Assembly: GCA_025465535.1 (NCBI GenBank) | Contig: JAODMY010000027.1 | Span: 1-62,273 of the forward strand | From: Glaciihabitans sp. | GTDB taxonomy: Bacteria; Actinomycetota; Actinomycetes; Actinomycetales; Microbacteriaceae | DNA length: 62,273 bases | Reading direction: 5' to 3' | Shown: positions 45,444-54,533 of the stretch, in pieces | Numbering within the stretch: position 1 is the first letter of the stretch | Layout of the letters: each line of letters opens with the position of its first letter | The notes under the pieces: generated by a model | What the model was told of the DNA's origin: nothing | Database searches by the model: none | What the model saw: only the letters and a program-made list of their open reading frames with translations | Translations under genes and position numbers: made by a program

Positions 45444-46700
45444 CTATCCGGCCCAGTTGGGCTTAGGTGCCAACGGAGACGCCTGGGCGGTCTTTGCCGG
45501 ATAGACAGTGGTCAGCTTGTTGTTGATCCACTGAACTAGCAGGTAGGCACCCTTCGGCGCCCCGTACTGATTCCAGCTGAGGTTGCCGACGAGCGTCGGC
45601 CACGTGCCGGAGTGCAGGGTCTTGATGATCGTCGCGTTGTCGACCTTGCCGGTCTTCTTGGCGACCTGCTGGACGAGCATCCCAGCCGAATACGCTTCCG
45701 CCGATGTCGGGTCGATCTGCTGGGCGGTTCCGCCGTACTTCGCTGTGTAGGCGGCGATGAACGCCGAGCTGCCGGCGACGGTCGAATCCGCGTACCAGTC
45801 AGCGCTCGAGAACACGCCGGCCGTGTTGGCCAGGCCGACGGCCGCGGGGAAGTCCCCCGGCGAGTTGGCACCGTTTGCCTCGTAGAGCCACTTCGGGCTG
45901 AACTTCAGCTGGATCATGGCCTTGACCTGGGCGAAGGCGTCGGCCTCCTGCGTGCCGCCGATGACGACATCCGGATTCTTCGCTGCGATCGCGGAGATGA
46001 TCGGAGTCATGTCGGCCGTCTCAGCGGGGTAGGTCTGGTCGTAGACCGTCTTGATCCCCGCGGCCTCGAAGCGCTTTTGGATGTTCGCAGCGATCGGCGC
46101 GGAGAACGGATCATCCAGCTTGGCGTAGGCCGCGGTCTTGGGACGCTCAGACGCCGGGAGGGAAAGGATGTAGTCGGCGAACACATCGCCGCCCGCCGTA
46201 GTTGGAGCGGGCTGTACGAAGAACAGGTTCTTCAGCTTCTGCGCGAAGACCGTTGGCCCGCCGCCGGCCGACTCGATGAACGCGTATCCGTAGCGATTCG
46301 CGACGCGGGAGGACGGCACAGTCAAGAGGCTTGAGAACGGCCCGAAGACGAGATTCACCTTGTCCTGGGTGATCAGCGTCGTGTAGTTGGTGACCACCTG
46401 GTCGGGACTCGACGCGTCGTCCACAATCGTGAGCTGGACCTTGCGGCCGAGTATGCCGCCCGACTTGTTGACGTCGCTGGCCCACAGGTCGTACCCGCGC
46501 TGCGCTGCCTTTCCGGAGTCAGAGAAGTCGCCCGTAAGGGAGAGCGAGATACCAATTTTCAGCGGACCGGCCGAGGTAGTTTTGCCGCTCGTTCCGGCGG
46601 TGCACCCGGCCAGGGCCACGGTTGCGGCGAGCACAGCGCCGATTGTGATCAAGCGGCGGGGATGCCGCGCTGCTGACTTGCGAATTCGTAGATGCATCAT
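45444..46700 (-). CDS. ABC importer substrate-binding lipoprotein (LivK/Leu-binding type)
   Basis: A 418-residue type I periplasmic-binding-fold protein with a lipoprotein signal (VALAGC, Cys about 33). Mature part: KIGISLSLTGDFSDSGKAAQ, GILGRKVQLTIVDDASSPDQ, VFGPFSSLLTVP, and so on. AGGAG precedes ATG 46700 or 46697. The pocket cannot be read as leucine-specific; amide, sulfonated or aromatic acid ligands are possible. First gene of the liv operon; its promoter carries a LacI-type box. Confidence 0.92.
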   Translation of the reverse strand: MMHLRIRKSAARHPRRLITIGAVLAATVALAGCTAGTSGKTTSAGPLKIGISLSLTGDFSDSGKAAQRGYDLWASDVNKSGGILGRKVQLTIVDDASSPDQVVTNYTTLITQDKVNLVFGPFSSLLTVPSSRVANRYGYAFIESAGGGPTVFAQKLKNLFFVQPAPTTAGGDVFADYILSLPASERPKTAAYAKLDDPFSAPIAANIQKRFEAAGIKTVYDQTYPAETADMTPIISAIAAKNPDVVIGGTQEADAFAQVKAMIQLKFSPKWLYEANGANSPGDFPAAVGLANTAGVFSSADWYADSTVAGSSAFIAAYTAKYGGTAQQIDPTSAEAYSAGMLVQQVAKKTGKVDNATIIKTLHSGTWPTLVGNLSWNQYGAPKGAYLLVQWINNKLTTVYPAKTAQASPLAPKPNWAG

Positions 46701-46772
46701 TGCTCCTAACGGACGGACAATCGCTTAGACCTGGCGAGAGCGCTTGCTACATTGCAAACTCCGGTAGAAACC

Positions 46773-46784
46773 GCAATCGTTTGC
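46773..46784 (-). promoter_or_regulatory. LacI-type operator at liv promoter
   Basis: GCAATCGTTTGC (minus strand GCAAACGATTGC) abuts the predicted -10 of the liv operon and covers its start site. Box 1 of five fitting GCAAnCGnTTGC. Confidence 0.75.
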
Positions 46785-46816
46785 ATTACATTCCCACCAG
46801 ATTGCTAGCGTGTCAA
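46785..46816 (-). promoter_or_regulatory. liv operon promoter
   Basis: On the minus strand TTGACA (46816-46811) and TGTAAT (46790-46785) are 20 nt apart; the -35 is consensus, the spacer is long. The LacI-type box follows at once. Confidence 0.55.
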
Positions 46817-46935
46817 GAGATTCCGGGTCGCTGACCATGAGAAATCCCGATTTCTGTGAGCCCTTTCAGAATTGAACTGAGCAAAACCGAGGTTTCCCCG
46901 CGGATAACCGTCTCGGCGTGAAACTCGTTGATCAC

Positions 46936-46947
46936 GCAACCGATTGC
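46936..46947. promoter_or_regulatory. LacI-type operator 2
   Basis: GCAACCGATTGC, with matching flanks (CGCAA-N4-TTGCG), lies 163 bp upstream of box 1 and 43 bp past the lacI-type stop. The spacing allows looping with box 1. Confidence 0.7.
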
Positions 46948-46990
46948 GCTTACTTAGTCAGTTCTCGATGCCACGGCGGGCGGATCCTGA

Positions 46991-48043
46991 TTACAAGGAC
47001 GTCGGGAAATCGACAGCCGACCCGCCACTGACGGGCCCCGTCGACGAGCGCACGATGAGCGACACCGGCAGGGTGATCCGCACCTGCTCCTGCACTCCGG
47101 CCTCAATACTGCGCAGCAGAAGCCGAGCGGATTCTGTTCCCATGTCGAAGGTTGGCACCCGCACTGTCGTCAGCGGCGGAGCGAAATCCTCGGCGAAGAT
47201 CATGTCGTTGAAACCAATGACCGAGACATCTTCCGGGCAACGGAGCCCGTGCGACTTCATCGAACGCAGGGCTCCGAGGGCCAGAAGGTCATTACCGCCG
47301 ATGACGGCCGTGGGGCGCATCCCATTCTCGGCGAGGACGTCATCCATCGATCGCTGCCCGGCCTCGATGCTCAGCGACGCGGCCTCGATGACGCGGCCTC
47401 GCACTCCACGGATGCTGTCGCAGCTCGTGGTGAAGGCCTCCGAACGAACGACGCTTGTCGAGAGGTTGAACGGACCCGCGATGTGCAGGATCTCGCGATG
47501 TCCGAGCTCAACCAGATGATTGACGGCCGCCGCAATCCCGCTCGCGTCGTTACCGGTCACGAGCGGATACGGGATCGACTCCGCCTCGCGGTTGAGCATC
47601 ACAGCCAGGACATTCGCCTCAAATGCGCGCGCGACGACGGTCTGGTCGCCGTGGCGTCCAGTCGCGAAGATGAACCCGTCAACCCGCCGCTCAAGCAACG
47701 ATTCGAAAGCGGCAACCTCAATGGCGTCGTGGCCGTCGGTGTTGGCGAGCAGCGCCGTGTATCCCCTCGGCTGCAGGAAGTTCTCGATACCGCGGATGAC
47801 CGGAGGGAAGAAGGGATTCGTGAGGTCGGGGATGATGACGCCGATCGTCATCGACAGGCTCGTGCGGAGCCCGCGTGCCATCACGTTCGGGACGTAGCCG
47901 AGCTGACGGGCAGCGCGCTTGATGCGCTTCGCAGTCTCAGAGCTGACCTGATGCTCCGTCAGGGTGTTGAGCGCGCGGGAGACCGTCGCCTTGTGCACAT
48001 TGGCGAGTTTGGCAACATCGTCAATCGTGGTCCGCCTGTTCAT
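46991..48043 (-). CDS. LacI-family transcriptional regulator
   Basis: A 350-residue regulator from ATG 48043: LacI helix-turn-helix (TIDDVAKLANVHKATVSRAL) and hinge helix (residues 1-62), then a periplasmic-binding-type effector domain (IGVIIPDLTNPFFPPVIRGI onward). It overlaps the MFS gene by 4 nt and sits directly before the liv operon. Boxes GCAAnCGnTTGC, the usual LacI/GalR shape with central CG, lie at the liv, aldehyde dehydrogenase and beta-propeller promoters, so it is the likely master regulator of this island. Confidence 0.93.
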   Translation of the reverse strand: MNRRTTIDDVAKLANVHKATVSRALNTLTEHQVSSETAKRIKRAARQLGYVPNVMARGLRTSLSMTIGVIIPDLTNPFFPPVIRGIENFLQPRGYTALLANTDGHDAIEVAAFESLLERRVDGFIFATGRHGDQTVVARAFEANVLAVMLNREAESIPYPLVTGNDASGIAAAVNHLVELGHREILHIAGPFNLSTSVVRSEAFTTSCDSIRGVRGRVIEAASLSIEAGQRSMDDVLAENGMRPTAVIGGNDLLALGALRSMKSHGLRCPEDVSVIGFNDMIFAEDFAPPLTTVRVPTFDMGTESARLLLRSIEAGVQEQVRITLPVSLIVRSSTGPVSGGSAVDFPTSL

Positions 48044-49137
48044 TCCCTGACACGATAGCGGGATCGGGCCGCCGAGGCGACGATCGCGAAAACCGCCGCG
48101 CCGAAAGCCGCGCTGCCGAACAGTACCGGGAATTGCCCATCCGAGGCAGCGATACCACCGAGCGCGGCACCAAGCGATCCCCCGGCGAACAGCGCGATTG
48201 AGAAGAATGACATTCCGATCGCGCGACCATCGTGAACCGCATCCGTCATCCAGGTCTGGATTGTGGTGTGCCCGAGCGTCCACGCGAGCCCCAGAAGGGC
48301 GGCGGCACCGAGCACACTGAACGGCGAAACGACCAGTGTCAACACCACGTATCCTGCGCACCCGGCGCACCCCGCGAGAAATAGAAGCAGCCACGACGGC
48401 CATCGGCCAAGCACCAGTTTCATGAGCTGGCTCACCAGCACGACGGTGATGCCGAATGCCGCAGTAACCAGACCCGCGATGAGCACGCTCGTGCCGCTGG
48501 CCTGCAGTGCGATGGGCAGCGACGCGAAAACCCCAACGAGCAGAACTCCCTCGAGAACTGTGAATGCGAGTACCCCGAGCGCCCACCCGTTTCGCCCGAG
48601 TCGGCGGATTGAGGGCAGAACGCGCTCCCCCGGCGGGGGCGGCACCGCGGGCAGGCGCGCGAGGATGATCGCAAGCACGACGGATGCGACCGCGACTACC
48701 GCGTAGACCCAGCGCCAGCTCGAGAGTTGGGCGATGAGCCCCGCGCCGATCGTGCCAGCGGCGAGTCCGAGCGACACCGCGCCGGCGAGGTTCGCCGTCG
48801 CGACGGCGCGCTGTTTCATCGTCATGGTGTCGCCGAAGTGAATGAGCACCGCGGTAAACGTCGCAGCGAACGCTCCCCCGGCGATACCGCGCGCGACGAG
48901 GAAACCGACAGGGTCAGGGGCAAGCGCACTCGCCAGATCTGCAAGCCCCGCGATCCCGGTCGAGATCGCGAGAAGTCGAACGCGGCTGTGACGCGTCGCG
49001 AGTGCACTCCAGACCAGTTGCAGACCGGCATACGCAAGCGAATAGATGGTGACCGCCGCGGCGATCAGCGCCAACGACGTACCCATGTCTTTCGCGACGA
49101 CCGTTACCAGTGGCGGCGTCACCGAGCGATCGACCAT
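48040..49137 (-). CDS. MFS transporter
   Basis: A 12-helix carrier of at least 365 residues (DRSVTPPLVTVVAKDMGTSL; QLMKLVLGRWPSWLLLFLAG in the second half). The first possible ATG (49137) is inside the first helix: the same frame continues upstream as an Ala/Ile/Val-rich stretch (ALIAAAFVS) with no ATG, GTG or TTG before the aldehyde dehydrogenase frame. Either a rare start is used or the N-terminus has been lost. Coupled to the LacI gene, 50 nt after the dehydrogenase stop. Confidence 0.82.
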   Translation of the reverse strand: MVDRSVTPPLVTVVAKDMGTSLALIAAAVTIYSLAYAGLQLVWSALATRHSRVRLLAISTGIAGLADLASALAPDPVGFLVARGIAGGAFAATFTAVLIHFGDTMTMKQRAVATANLAGAVSLGLAAGTIGAGLIAQLSSWRWVYAVVAVASVVLAIILARLPAVPPPPGERVLPSIRRLGRNGWALGVLAFTVLEGVLLVGVFASLPIALQASGTSVLIAGLVTAAFGITVVLVSQLMKLVLGRWPSWLLLFLAGCAGCAGYVVLTLVVSPFSVLGAAALLGLAWTLGHTTIQTWMTDAVHDGRAIGMSFFSIALFAGGSLGAALGGIAASDGQFPVLFGSAAFGAAVFAIVASAARSRYRVRE

Positions 49138-49187
49138 GGAGACGAACGCTGCGGCGATGAGGGCCGCGCTCCCCGCCGAGGCGGGGC

Positions 49188-50699
49188 CTACGCGCGCGGC
49201 GGCCAGGATGGGATCTCGCCTCGGCGGGAAGGAAACCGCACGTTCTTCGACCAGACGAATTCGTGCAGGGTCTCGACCGCGTTCTCTCGGCCGAATCCGC
49301 TTCCCTTGATTCCGCCGAACGGGGCTCCGAGAAACGAGCGACGCATGTAGTTGTTAACGAAAATCATCCCGGCCTCGAGACGCTGCGCTATGTGCCACGC
49401 CTCGCCCTCATCGCGGGTACAGATCGCGGCCGTAAGCCCGTACTCCGTGCCGTTGGCGATCTCGATGGCTTCGTCGATCGTGGAATAGCGCATGATCAGC
49501 GCGATCGGTCCAAAGATTTCTTGCTGGCCGACCGTCGAATCCGGCTTCACATCCGCAAGCACAGTCGGGGGGACCCAGTAGCCGTCCCTGTACTTCTCGT
49601 CCGTCGGCACTGTGCCCTGGCCCACGATCCGAGCACCCTCGTCGAGAGCGGTCTGCAGGAAGCCGACGACTCGATCGCGCTGCTTCTCATCAACCATCGG
49701 ACCGATGTCGGTTGCGGGATCCAGTCCGTCACCAACGACGAGGCCCGTGGCGATCTTCGTGAACCGTTCAAGGAACTCGTCATAGATGTCGTCGTGCAGC
49801 AGGATGCGCGCGGTCGATGTGCAGGCCTCGCCCTGGTTGTAAAACATTCCTTCGATCGCGACGCGCAGGGCGTCGTCGAGGTCGGCATCCGGGAGGACCA
49901 TGAGCGAGTTCTTGCCGCCGAGCTCCATGGTTGAAAAGGTGAGGTTTTCGGCTGCCGACGCGAGAACGCGGCGACCCGTGGCTGTGGCCCCCGTGAACGT
50001 GATCCGCCTGACGTCCCGATGAGAGGCGAGCGCGGCACCGGCGGCAATCCCAGGGACCGCGTTGAGGACACCGGGCGGAAGCACCTCGTTCGCGATCTCG
50101 ACGAGGCGAAGCACCGTCAGAGGAGCCTGCTCGCCCGGCTTGATGACGACCGTGTTACCGGTTACGAGGGCGGGCGCCGACTTCTTGGAGAAGTGAATCG
50201 GCGGCCAGTTGAACGGCAGGATCGCTGCGACGACTCCGTACGGCTCATATATAACGCGAGCCTCGATCGGTCCCTGGTCGATGATCTCACCGGGAAGCGT
50301 GTCGGCGAGGCCGGCAAAATAGTCGAACGCCGAATGGCTGAACACGATGTCGTTAAGGCTCGCATCGCGTCGAGGCTTGCCGTTTTCGCGGGACTCCAGC
50401 GTGCCGAGCTCATCCAGGTGCTCACGGATCGCCGCGGCTACCTTGCGAAGGTAAACGCCACGCTCACGAGGGGAGAGTGCGGCCCAGGCCGGCTGCGCCC
50501 TGCGAGCCGATTGCACCGCCTGGTCGACGAGCGCGTCATCCGCGGCGACCACCCTGGCGAGTAGCGCTGCGGTCGACGGTTCCCTCACCTCGAACGTCGG
50601 CGATGACCCGACATCGATGAACTTCCCGTCAATGAATGCACCCCAGACCTGGCGATCGAGGGGCGGGTGGTCAGCCGATTCGGCCTTTGGCAGCGTCAT
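49188..50699 (-). CDS. Aldehyde dehydrogenase (NAD(P)+)
   Basis: A 503-residue enzyme with catalytic Cys293 (GEACTSTARIL), general-base Glu259 (MELGGKN) and Asn164 (LPFNWPP). The C-terminal GGIKGSGFGRENAVETLHEF is typical of benzaldehyde/vanillin-type and related ALDHs. It oxidises an aldehyde to an acid in the cytosol; substrate unknown. GGGAG precedes ATG 50699, and a perfect LacI-type operator lies 25 nt upstream. Followed by the MFS and LacI genes in one transcript. Confidence 0.93.
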   Translation of the reverse strand: MTLPKAESADHPPLDRQVWGAFIDGKFIDVGSSPTFEVREPSTAALLARVVAADDALVDQAVQSARRAQPAWAALSPRERGVYLRKVAAAIREHLDELGTLESRENGKPRRDASLNDIVFSHSAFDYFAGLADTLPGEIIDQGPIEARVIYEPYGVVAAILPFNWPPIHFSKKSAPALVTGNTVVIKPGEQAPLTVLRLVEIANEVLPPGVLNAVPGIAAGAALASHRDVRRITFTGATATGRRVLASAAENLTFSTMELGGKNSLMVLPDADLDDALRVAIEGMFYNQGEACTSTARILLHDDIYDEFLERFTKIATGLVVGDGLDPATDIGPMVDEKQRDRVVGFLQTALDEGARIVGQGTVPTDEKYRDGYWVPPTVLADVKPDSTVGQQEIFGPIALIMRYSTIDEAIEIANGTEYGLTAAICTRDEGEAWHIAQRLEAGMIFVNNYMRRSFLGAPFGGIKGSGFGRENAVETLHEFVWSKNVRFPSRRGEIPSWPPRA

Positions 50700-50723
50700 T
50701 GCTACTCCCTTAGTTATTCGTGT

Positions 50724-50735
50724 GCAACCGGTTGC
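50724..50735 (-). promoter_or_regulatory. LacI-type operator at aldehyde dehydrogenase promoter
   Basis: GCAACCGGTTGC is a perfect 12-bp palindrome 25-36 nt upstream of the ALDH start. A TATTAG -10 (50753-50748) puts the transcript start about 6 nt before it, so a bound repressor would block elongation or initiation. Confidence 0.8.
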
Positions 50736-50806
50736 GGTGGAAGTACTCTAATATCGCGAATCCCGGTGAGCAGCGCACCGCGAGCGGCCATTCACCAGCT
50801 CGGAAG

Positions 50807-52144
50807 CTAAATCAGGATCGACAGCGGGTTCTCGATGCGCTTCACGAATGCCGCCATCCACGCCGCCGCGACGGCTCCGTCAATCACGCGATGATCCGCC
50901 GACAACGTCACGGTCATGACGGTCGAAACAGCGAGTTCGCCGTCGCCGTCAACCACCGGCCGCGGCTTCGCTGCGCTGACAGCGAGGATGCCGGACTGCG
51001 GCGGATTGAGGATGGCCGAGAACTCGTCGACCCCGTACATCCCGAGATTGGAGATCGAGAAGGCACCACCCTCGAGCTCCTCCTGGCGAAGTCGGCCGGC
51101 TCTCGCGCGCTCCGCCAGTTCGGCGACTGTGGCGCTGATCTGGCCGAGTGTCGCGTTGCCCGCATCCCGAACGACCGGGGTCAGGAGCCCGTCGTCGACC
51201 GCGACGGCAACCGCGATGTCGACTCGATCGAACCGACGGATGTGGTCACCGCCCCAAATCGAGTTCGCGGCGGGAATCTCCACCAGCGCACCAGCGACGG
51301 CCTTGATCACGAAGTCATTGACCGAGATCTTGCGTGGCGCGGTCTCGTTGATCTCGCGACGCAGCGCGAGCAGCTTGTCGACGACGGGGTTGGCCGTCAG
51401 GTAGAAGTGCGGAACCGTGGTCTTGCTCTCGGTGAGCCGTCTCGCGATGGCTCGCCGCATCCCGGTCAGCTTGATGTCGGTGAATCCCGCGTCGGCCGCG
51501 GCTGAAGCTGGCGCCGACGGTGTTGTCGCCGGAATTGATGTCGCTGGTGTTGATGTCGCCGGAGTCGCTGCCTCCGGTGCCACCGCGGTGACACCGTCGA
51601 GGTCGCGTCGGACGATGCGCCCGCTCGGACCGCTGCCGACGATCGAGCCGAGGTCGAGCCCGCGCTCCTTCGCCAGCCTGCGGACGATCGGGCTCGCGAA
51701 GAGGCGACCGTCGGTGTTGACCAATTCGGTGCTGGTGCCGGATGGCGCGGTGCCAGCCGGAACGGCGGTTGGCGCAGCAGCTGCGGATTCCGGCGCAGGC
51801 TCGGAAACGGGGGCAGCCTCGACCGGCGCGGGCGCGGCAGCGGCGTCATTCCCGACGGCAACTCCCGCGGCTTCGAGCGCCGGACCGATCTGGTCCTGCC
51901 CTTCGCCTACGGCCAGGATCACGGCAATCGGCGTTCCGACGACGAGGTTGTCGCCCTCCTGCGCGAGCAGTTTTCCGACCGTTCCCTCGACCTCGGCCGC
52001 GTACTCGACGATGGCCTTCTCTGTCTCGATCTCGACGAGGGGATCACCGATGCTGATGCTCTGGCCCTCGGTGGCGAGCCAGGTCTGGATGGCACCCTCG
52101 TTGGCGTTGGCCATCACCGATGGCATCCGCACGACGGTGGCCAT
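50807..52144 (-). CDS. Dihydrolipoamide acyltransferase (E2) of a 2-oxoacid dehydrogenase
   Basis: A 445-residue E2: lipoyl domain 1-78 with Lys43 in ETEKA, Ala/Pro linker, E3/E1-binding domain about 147-182 (ASPIVRRLAKERGLDLGSIV), a second Ala/Thr/Pro linker, and the catalytic domain 220-445 with SADHRVIDG (His/Asp active site). It carries one lipoyl domain. Start ATG 52144 overlaps the E1 stop by 1 nt (TGATG). The acyl group made is unknown (acetoin, pyruvate or branched acid type). Confidence 0.94.
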   Translation of the reverse strand: MATVVRMPSVMANANEGAIQTWLATEGQSISIGDPLVEIETEKAIVEYAAEVEGTVGKLLAQEGDNLVVGTPIAVILAVGEGQDQIGPALEAAGVAVGNDAAAAPAPVEAAPVSEPAPESAAAAPTAVPAGTAPSGTSTELVNTDGRLFASPIVRRLAKERGLDLGSIVGSGPSGRIVRRDLDGVTAVAPEAATPATSTPATSIPATTPSAPASAAADAGFTDIKLTGMRRAIARRLTESKTTVPHFYLTANPVVDKLLALRREINETAPRKISVNDFVIKAVAGALVEIPAANSIWGGDHIRRFDRVDIAVAVAVDDGLLTPVVRDAGNATLGQISATVAELAERARAGRLRQEELEGGAFSISNLGMYGVDEFSAILNPPQSGILAVSAAKPRPVVDGDGELAVSTVMTVTLSADHRVIDGAVAAAWMAAFVKRIENPLSILI

Positions 52145-54333
52145 CAGTGTCCTCCCATTGCGGCGCGCACGACTTCGAGGCCGGCGACGACCTCTTCCGT
52201 CTTCGCGATCGCGGCCCGCTCGAGCACCTTCGAGATGCTGGGCGACGCCTCTCTCCCGGTCACCCGCTGGATCGGTTGGTCGAGCCAGTCGAAGAACCGG
52301 CGCTGGATTTCATCCGCAAGCCAAGCTCCGTACGACGTGCCGCGCTGGCCCTGCTCCACGATCAGAACCGCGTTGGTCTTCTTGATGCTCGCGCCGATGG
52401 TGTCCCAGTCCAGCGATGCGCGGTCGAGCCAGCGCAGGTCGATGAGTTCGGCATCCATCCCGGTCTGCTCGATGGCTTCGAGCGAGTGGCCGACCATCGA
52501 GAGGTAGCTGATGACCGTGACGTCCGACCCCTCGCGCCGGATCGCGGCCTTGCCGGGCGGAAGGATGTAGTCGAGGTCGCCGTCTGGAACCTTGTCAGCC
52601 TGGCTGTAGAGATCCACGTGTTCGATCACCAGCACGGGGTCCTGCAGGGCGAGTGCCGCGTTCATGAGCCCGACGTAGTCGGCGGCGTTCGATGGGGCGA
52701 TGATCCGCCATCCCGCCGCGGTTGCGAAGATGCCGGCCGGATCCATTAGGTGCTGGGATCCGTAGCCCGACCCCATCGCGACCTTGGTTCGCAGGACGAG
52801 AGGCATGTCGTTATCGCCGCCGAACATGTGCCGCGCCTTGCCGATCTGGTTGAAGACCTGGTCGGCGGCGACCCACATGAAGTCCGGGTACATGAACTCG
52901 ACCACCGGGCGGAACCGGCCGTCGAGCGCGAGCCCGCCGCCGAGGCCGACGAACGCGTTCTCACTGATGGGTGTGCCCATGATGCGATCGGGTCCGTACT
53001 TCTTGACGAGTCCCTTTGTCGCACCGTTCGTGCCACCGTTCAGCCGGTGGACATCCTCGCCCATGACGACGATTCGCTCGTCCTGCTCCATCCGGCGGTC
53101 CATCACGGCAGCAATGGCCTCCACGAACTTGGTCTCGCGCCAGGCACCCGTGTGTTCGGTCGGATCGAGCACGGTCAACGACTCGAGCTCGCTCCCGTCG
53201 CTGCGGATGCCGACATCCACGAATCCGGGATCGGGCCACAGCTCCGGGCGGATGCGCCGCTTGCCGGTGTTGTCCGGGTCGGCCTCGACGAGGGCCGCGA
53301 CCGCGAGCTCCATGGCGGCCTGTGCCTGCTCGCGGACTCCGTCGGCCTCCTTTTCGCCGAGGAGTCCGAGCTTGCCCATCTCCGTGGCGACGCGCGTGAG
53401 TGGATCGCGCTTGCGCCACTGCGCCTCCTCGTCCTTGCTGCGATAGCCGAAGGCGCTGCCGGGGTAAGGGCCGTTCTGGTGGAAGAAGCGGTAGACCTCG
53501 GCCTCGACGACCGCCGATCCCTCGCCCGAGCGCAGGCGCTCGCCGGCCTCGAGCATCGCGAGGTGAACGGCGAGCGGATCCATGCCGTCGACCCGCCAGC
53601 CCGGAATGCCGAAACCCTGCCCGCGCACCGACAGGCGCGTGTCCGCAACGACCTCCTCGACGTTGGTCGACACGGCGTAGAGGTTGTTCTCGATGAAGAA
53701 GGCGAGCGGCAGCTTCCAGGCCGCTGCGAGGTTCATGGTCTCGAGAACGGATCCGATCTGGCTCGATCCGTCACCGAAATAGCTGACCGTCAGGTCTTTC
53801 GTGCCGGCGTGCTTTTGCGCCCAGGCATTGCCGGCCGCGAACGGAACGCCACCACCGACGATCGCGTTGGTGCCGAGTGCGCCGGCCTCGAGCCACTGGA
53901 GATGCATCGACCCACCGCGGCCACCTGAGAAGCCCTGCGAGAGGCCGAGGATCTCGGCGAGGGTCCGCTGGAGCAGCGCCTGGACGTCATCGGTCACGAG
54001 CTTGCCGAGGTCGAACTTTCCGTCGGTGACGTGGGTGAGCGCCTTCGCGAGGAACTGGTGGTGGCCGCGATGCGACCCGGTCACGCCGTCCGCTGTGCCG
54101 AGTCCGATGATCGAACCGACGGCGCCGCCCTCCTGGCCGATGCTCGAGTGCGCCGGGCCGTGCACGAGGCCCTCGCCAGCCAGCTCGAGGACGCTCTCCT
54201 CGAAGGCGCGAATCAGGTGCAGTTCTGCGAGCATTCCGGCGAGCAGCGCAGGGTCGGCACCCTTCCAGTCCGCGGCGGTGGTCGAGAGCTCGATCCAGTC
54301 CGCCCCAGTTTCCAAACGGCGTCGTTTTGGCAT
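52144..54333 (-). CDS. Fused E1 alpha-beta subunit of a 2-oxoacid dehydrogenase
   Basis: A 729-residue fusion. Residues about 25-380 are the thiamine-diphosphate alpha part (GHHQFLAKAL; ThDP motif GDGSSQ at 187-192 to NN at 216-217), and about 395-729 the beta part (VVMGEDVHRLNGG, GTPISENAFVGLGGGLALDG, PSNAADYVGLMNAALALQDP). Separate alpha and beta chains are the norm. It decarboxylates a 2-oxo acid or cleaves a diketone/acetoin and loads E2. No E3 or lipoate ligase is in the window. First gene of the minus-strand run, divergent from the VOC gene. Confidence 0.93.
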   Translation of the reverse strand: MPKRRRLETGADWIELSTTAADWKGADPALLAGMLAELHLIRAFEESVLELAGEGLVHGPAHSSIGQEGGAVGSIIGLGTADGVTGSHRGHHQFLAKALTHVTDGKFDLGKLVTDDVQALLQRTLAEILGLSQGFSGGRGGSMHLQWLEAGALGTNAIVGGGVPFAAGNAWAQKHAGTKDLTVSYFGDGSSQIGSVLETMNLAAAWKLPLAFFIENNLYAVSTNVEEVVADTRLSVRGQGFGIPGWRVDGMDPLAVHLAMLEAGERLRSGEGSAVVEAEVYRFFHQNGPYPGSAFGYRSKDEEAQWRKRDPLTRVATEMGKLGLLGEKEADGVREQAQAAMELAVAALVEADPDNTGKRRIRPELWPDPGFVDVGIRSDGSELESLTVLDPTEHTGAWRETKFVEAIAAVMDRRMEQDERIVVMGEDVHRLNGGTNGATKGLVKKYGPDRIMGTPISENAFVGLGGGLALDGRFRPVVEFMYPDFMWVAADQVFNQIGKARHMFGGDNDMPLVLRTKVAMGSGYGSQHLMDPAGIFATAAGWRIIAPSNAADYVGLMNAALALQDPVLVIEHVDLYSQADKVPDGDLDYILPPGKAAIRREGSDVTVISYLSMVGHSLEAIEQTGMDAELIDLRWLDRASLDWDTIGASIKKTNAVLIVEQGQRGTSYGAWLADEIQRRFFDWLDQPIQRVTGREASPSISKVLERAAIAKTEEVVAGLEVVRAAMGGH

Positions 54334-54407
54334 GCGTTAGGTCTTTTCGTGTTCGCGGCGCGCTGCGATGCGCACAGGGTGGCTTTCCGGAAAAGCTACC
54401 CCACGAT

Positions 54408-54420
54408 TGAATCCAATACA
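54408..54420. promoter_or_regulatory. Putative GntR box 1
   Basis: TGAATCCAATACA lies in the 200-nt divergent region between the E1 and VOC genes. It shares TGnATCCAAT with box 2. Confidence 0.4.
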
Positions 54421-54469
54421 AGTGGAATGGAGCGTTTTCACTGGCATTTGCCCGCTAGTTACGCGATGA

Positions 54470-54482
54470 TGTATCCAATCAA
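54470..54482. promoter_or_regulatory. Putative GntR box 2
   Basis: TGTATCCAATCAA is a direct repeat of box 1, 62 bp away (about six helix turns). GntR/FadR boxes often have an ATnGGATnCA half-site; the GntR protein at 55082 is the likely binder. Inference only. Confidence 0.4.
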
Positions 54483-54533
54483 GGTATTTTCGATAACGTC
54501 TGTTCTGAGAGAAACACGACAAGGAGGTCACTC

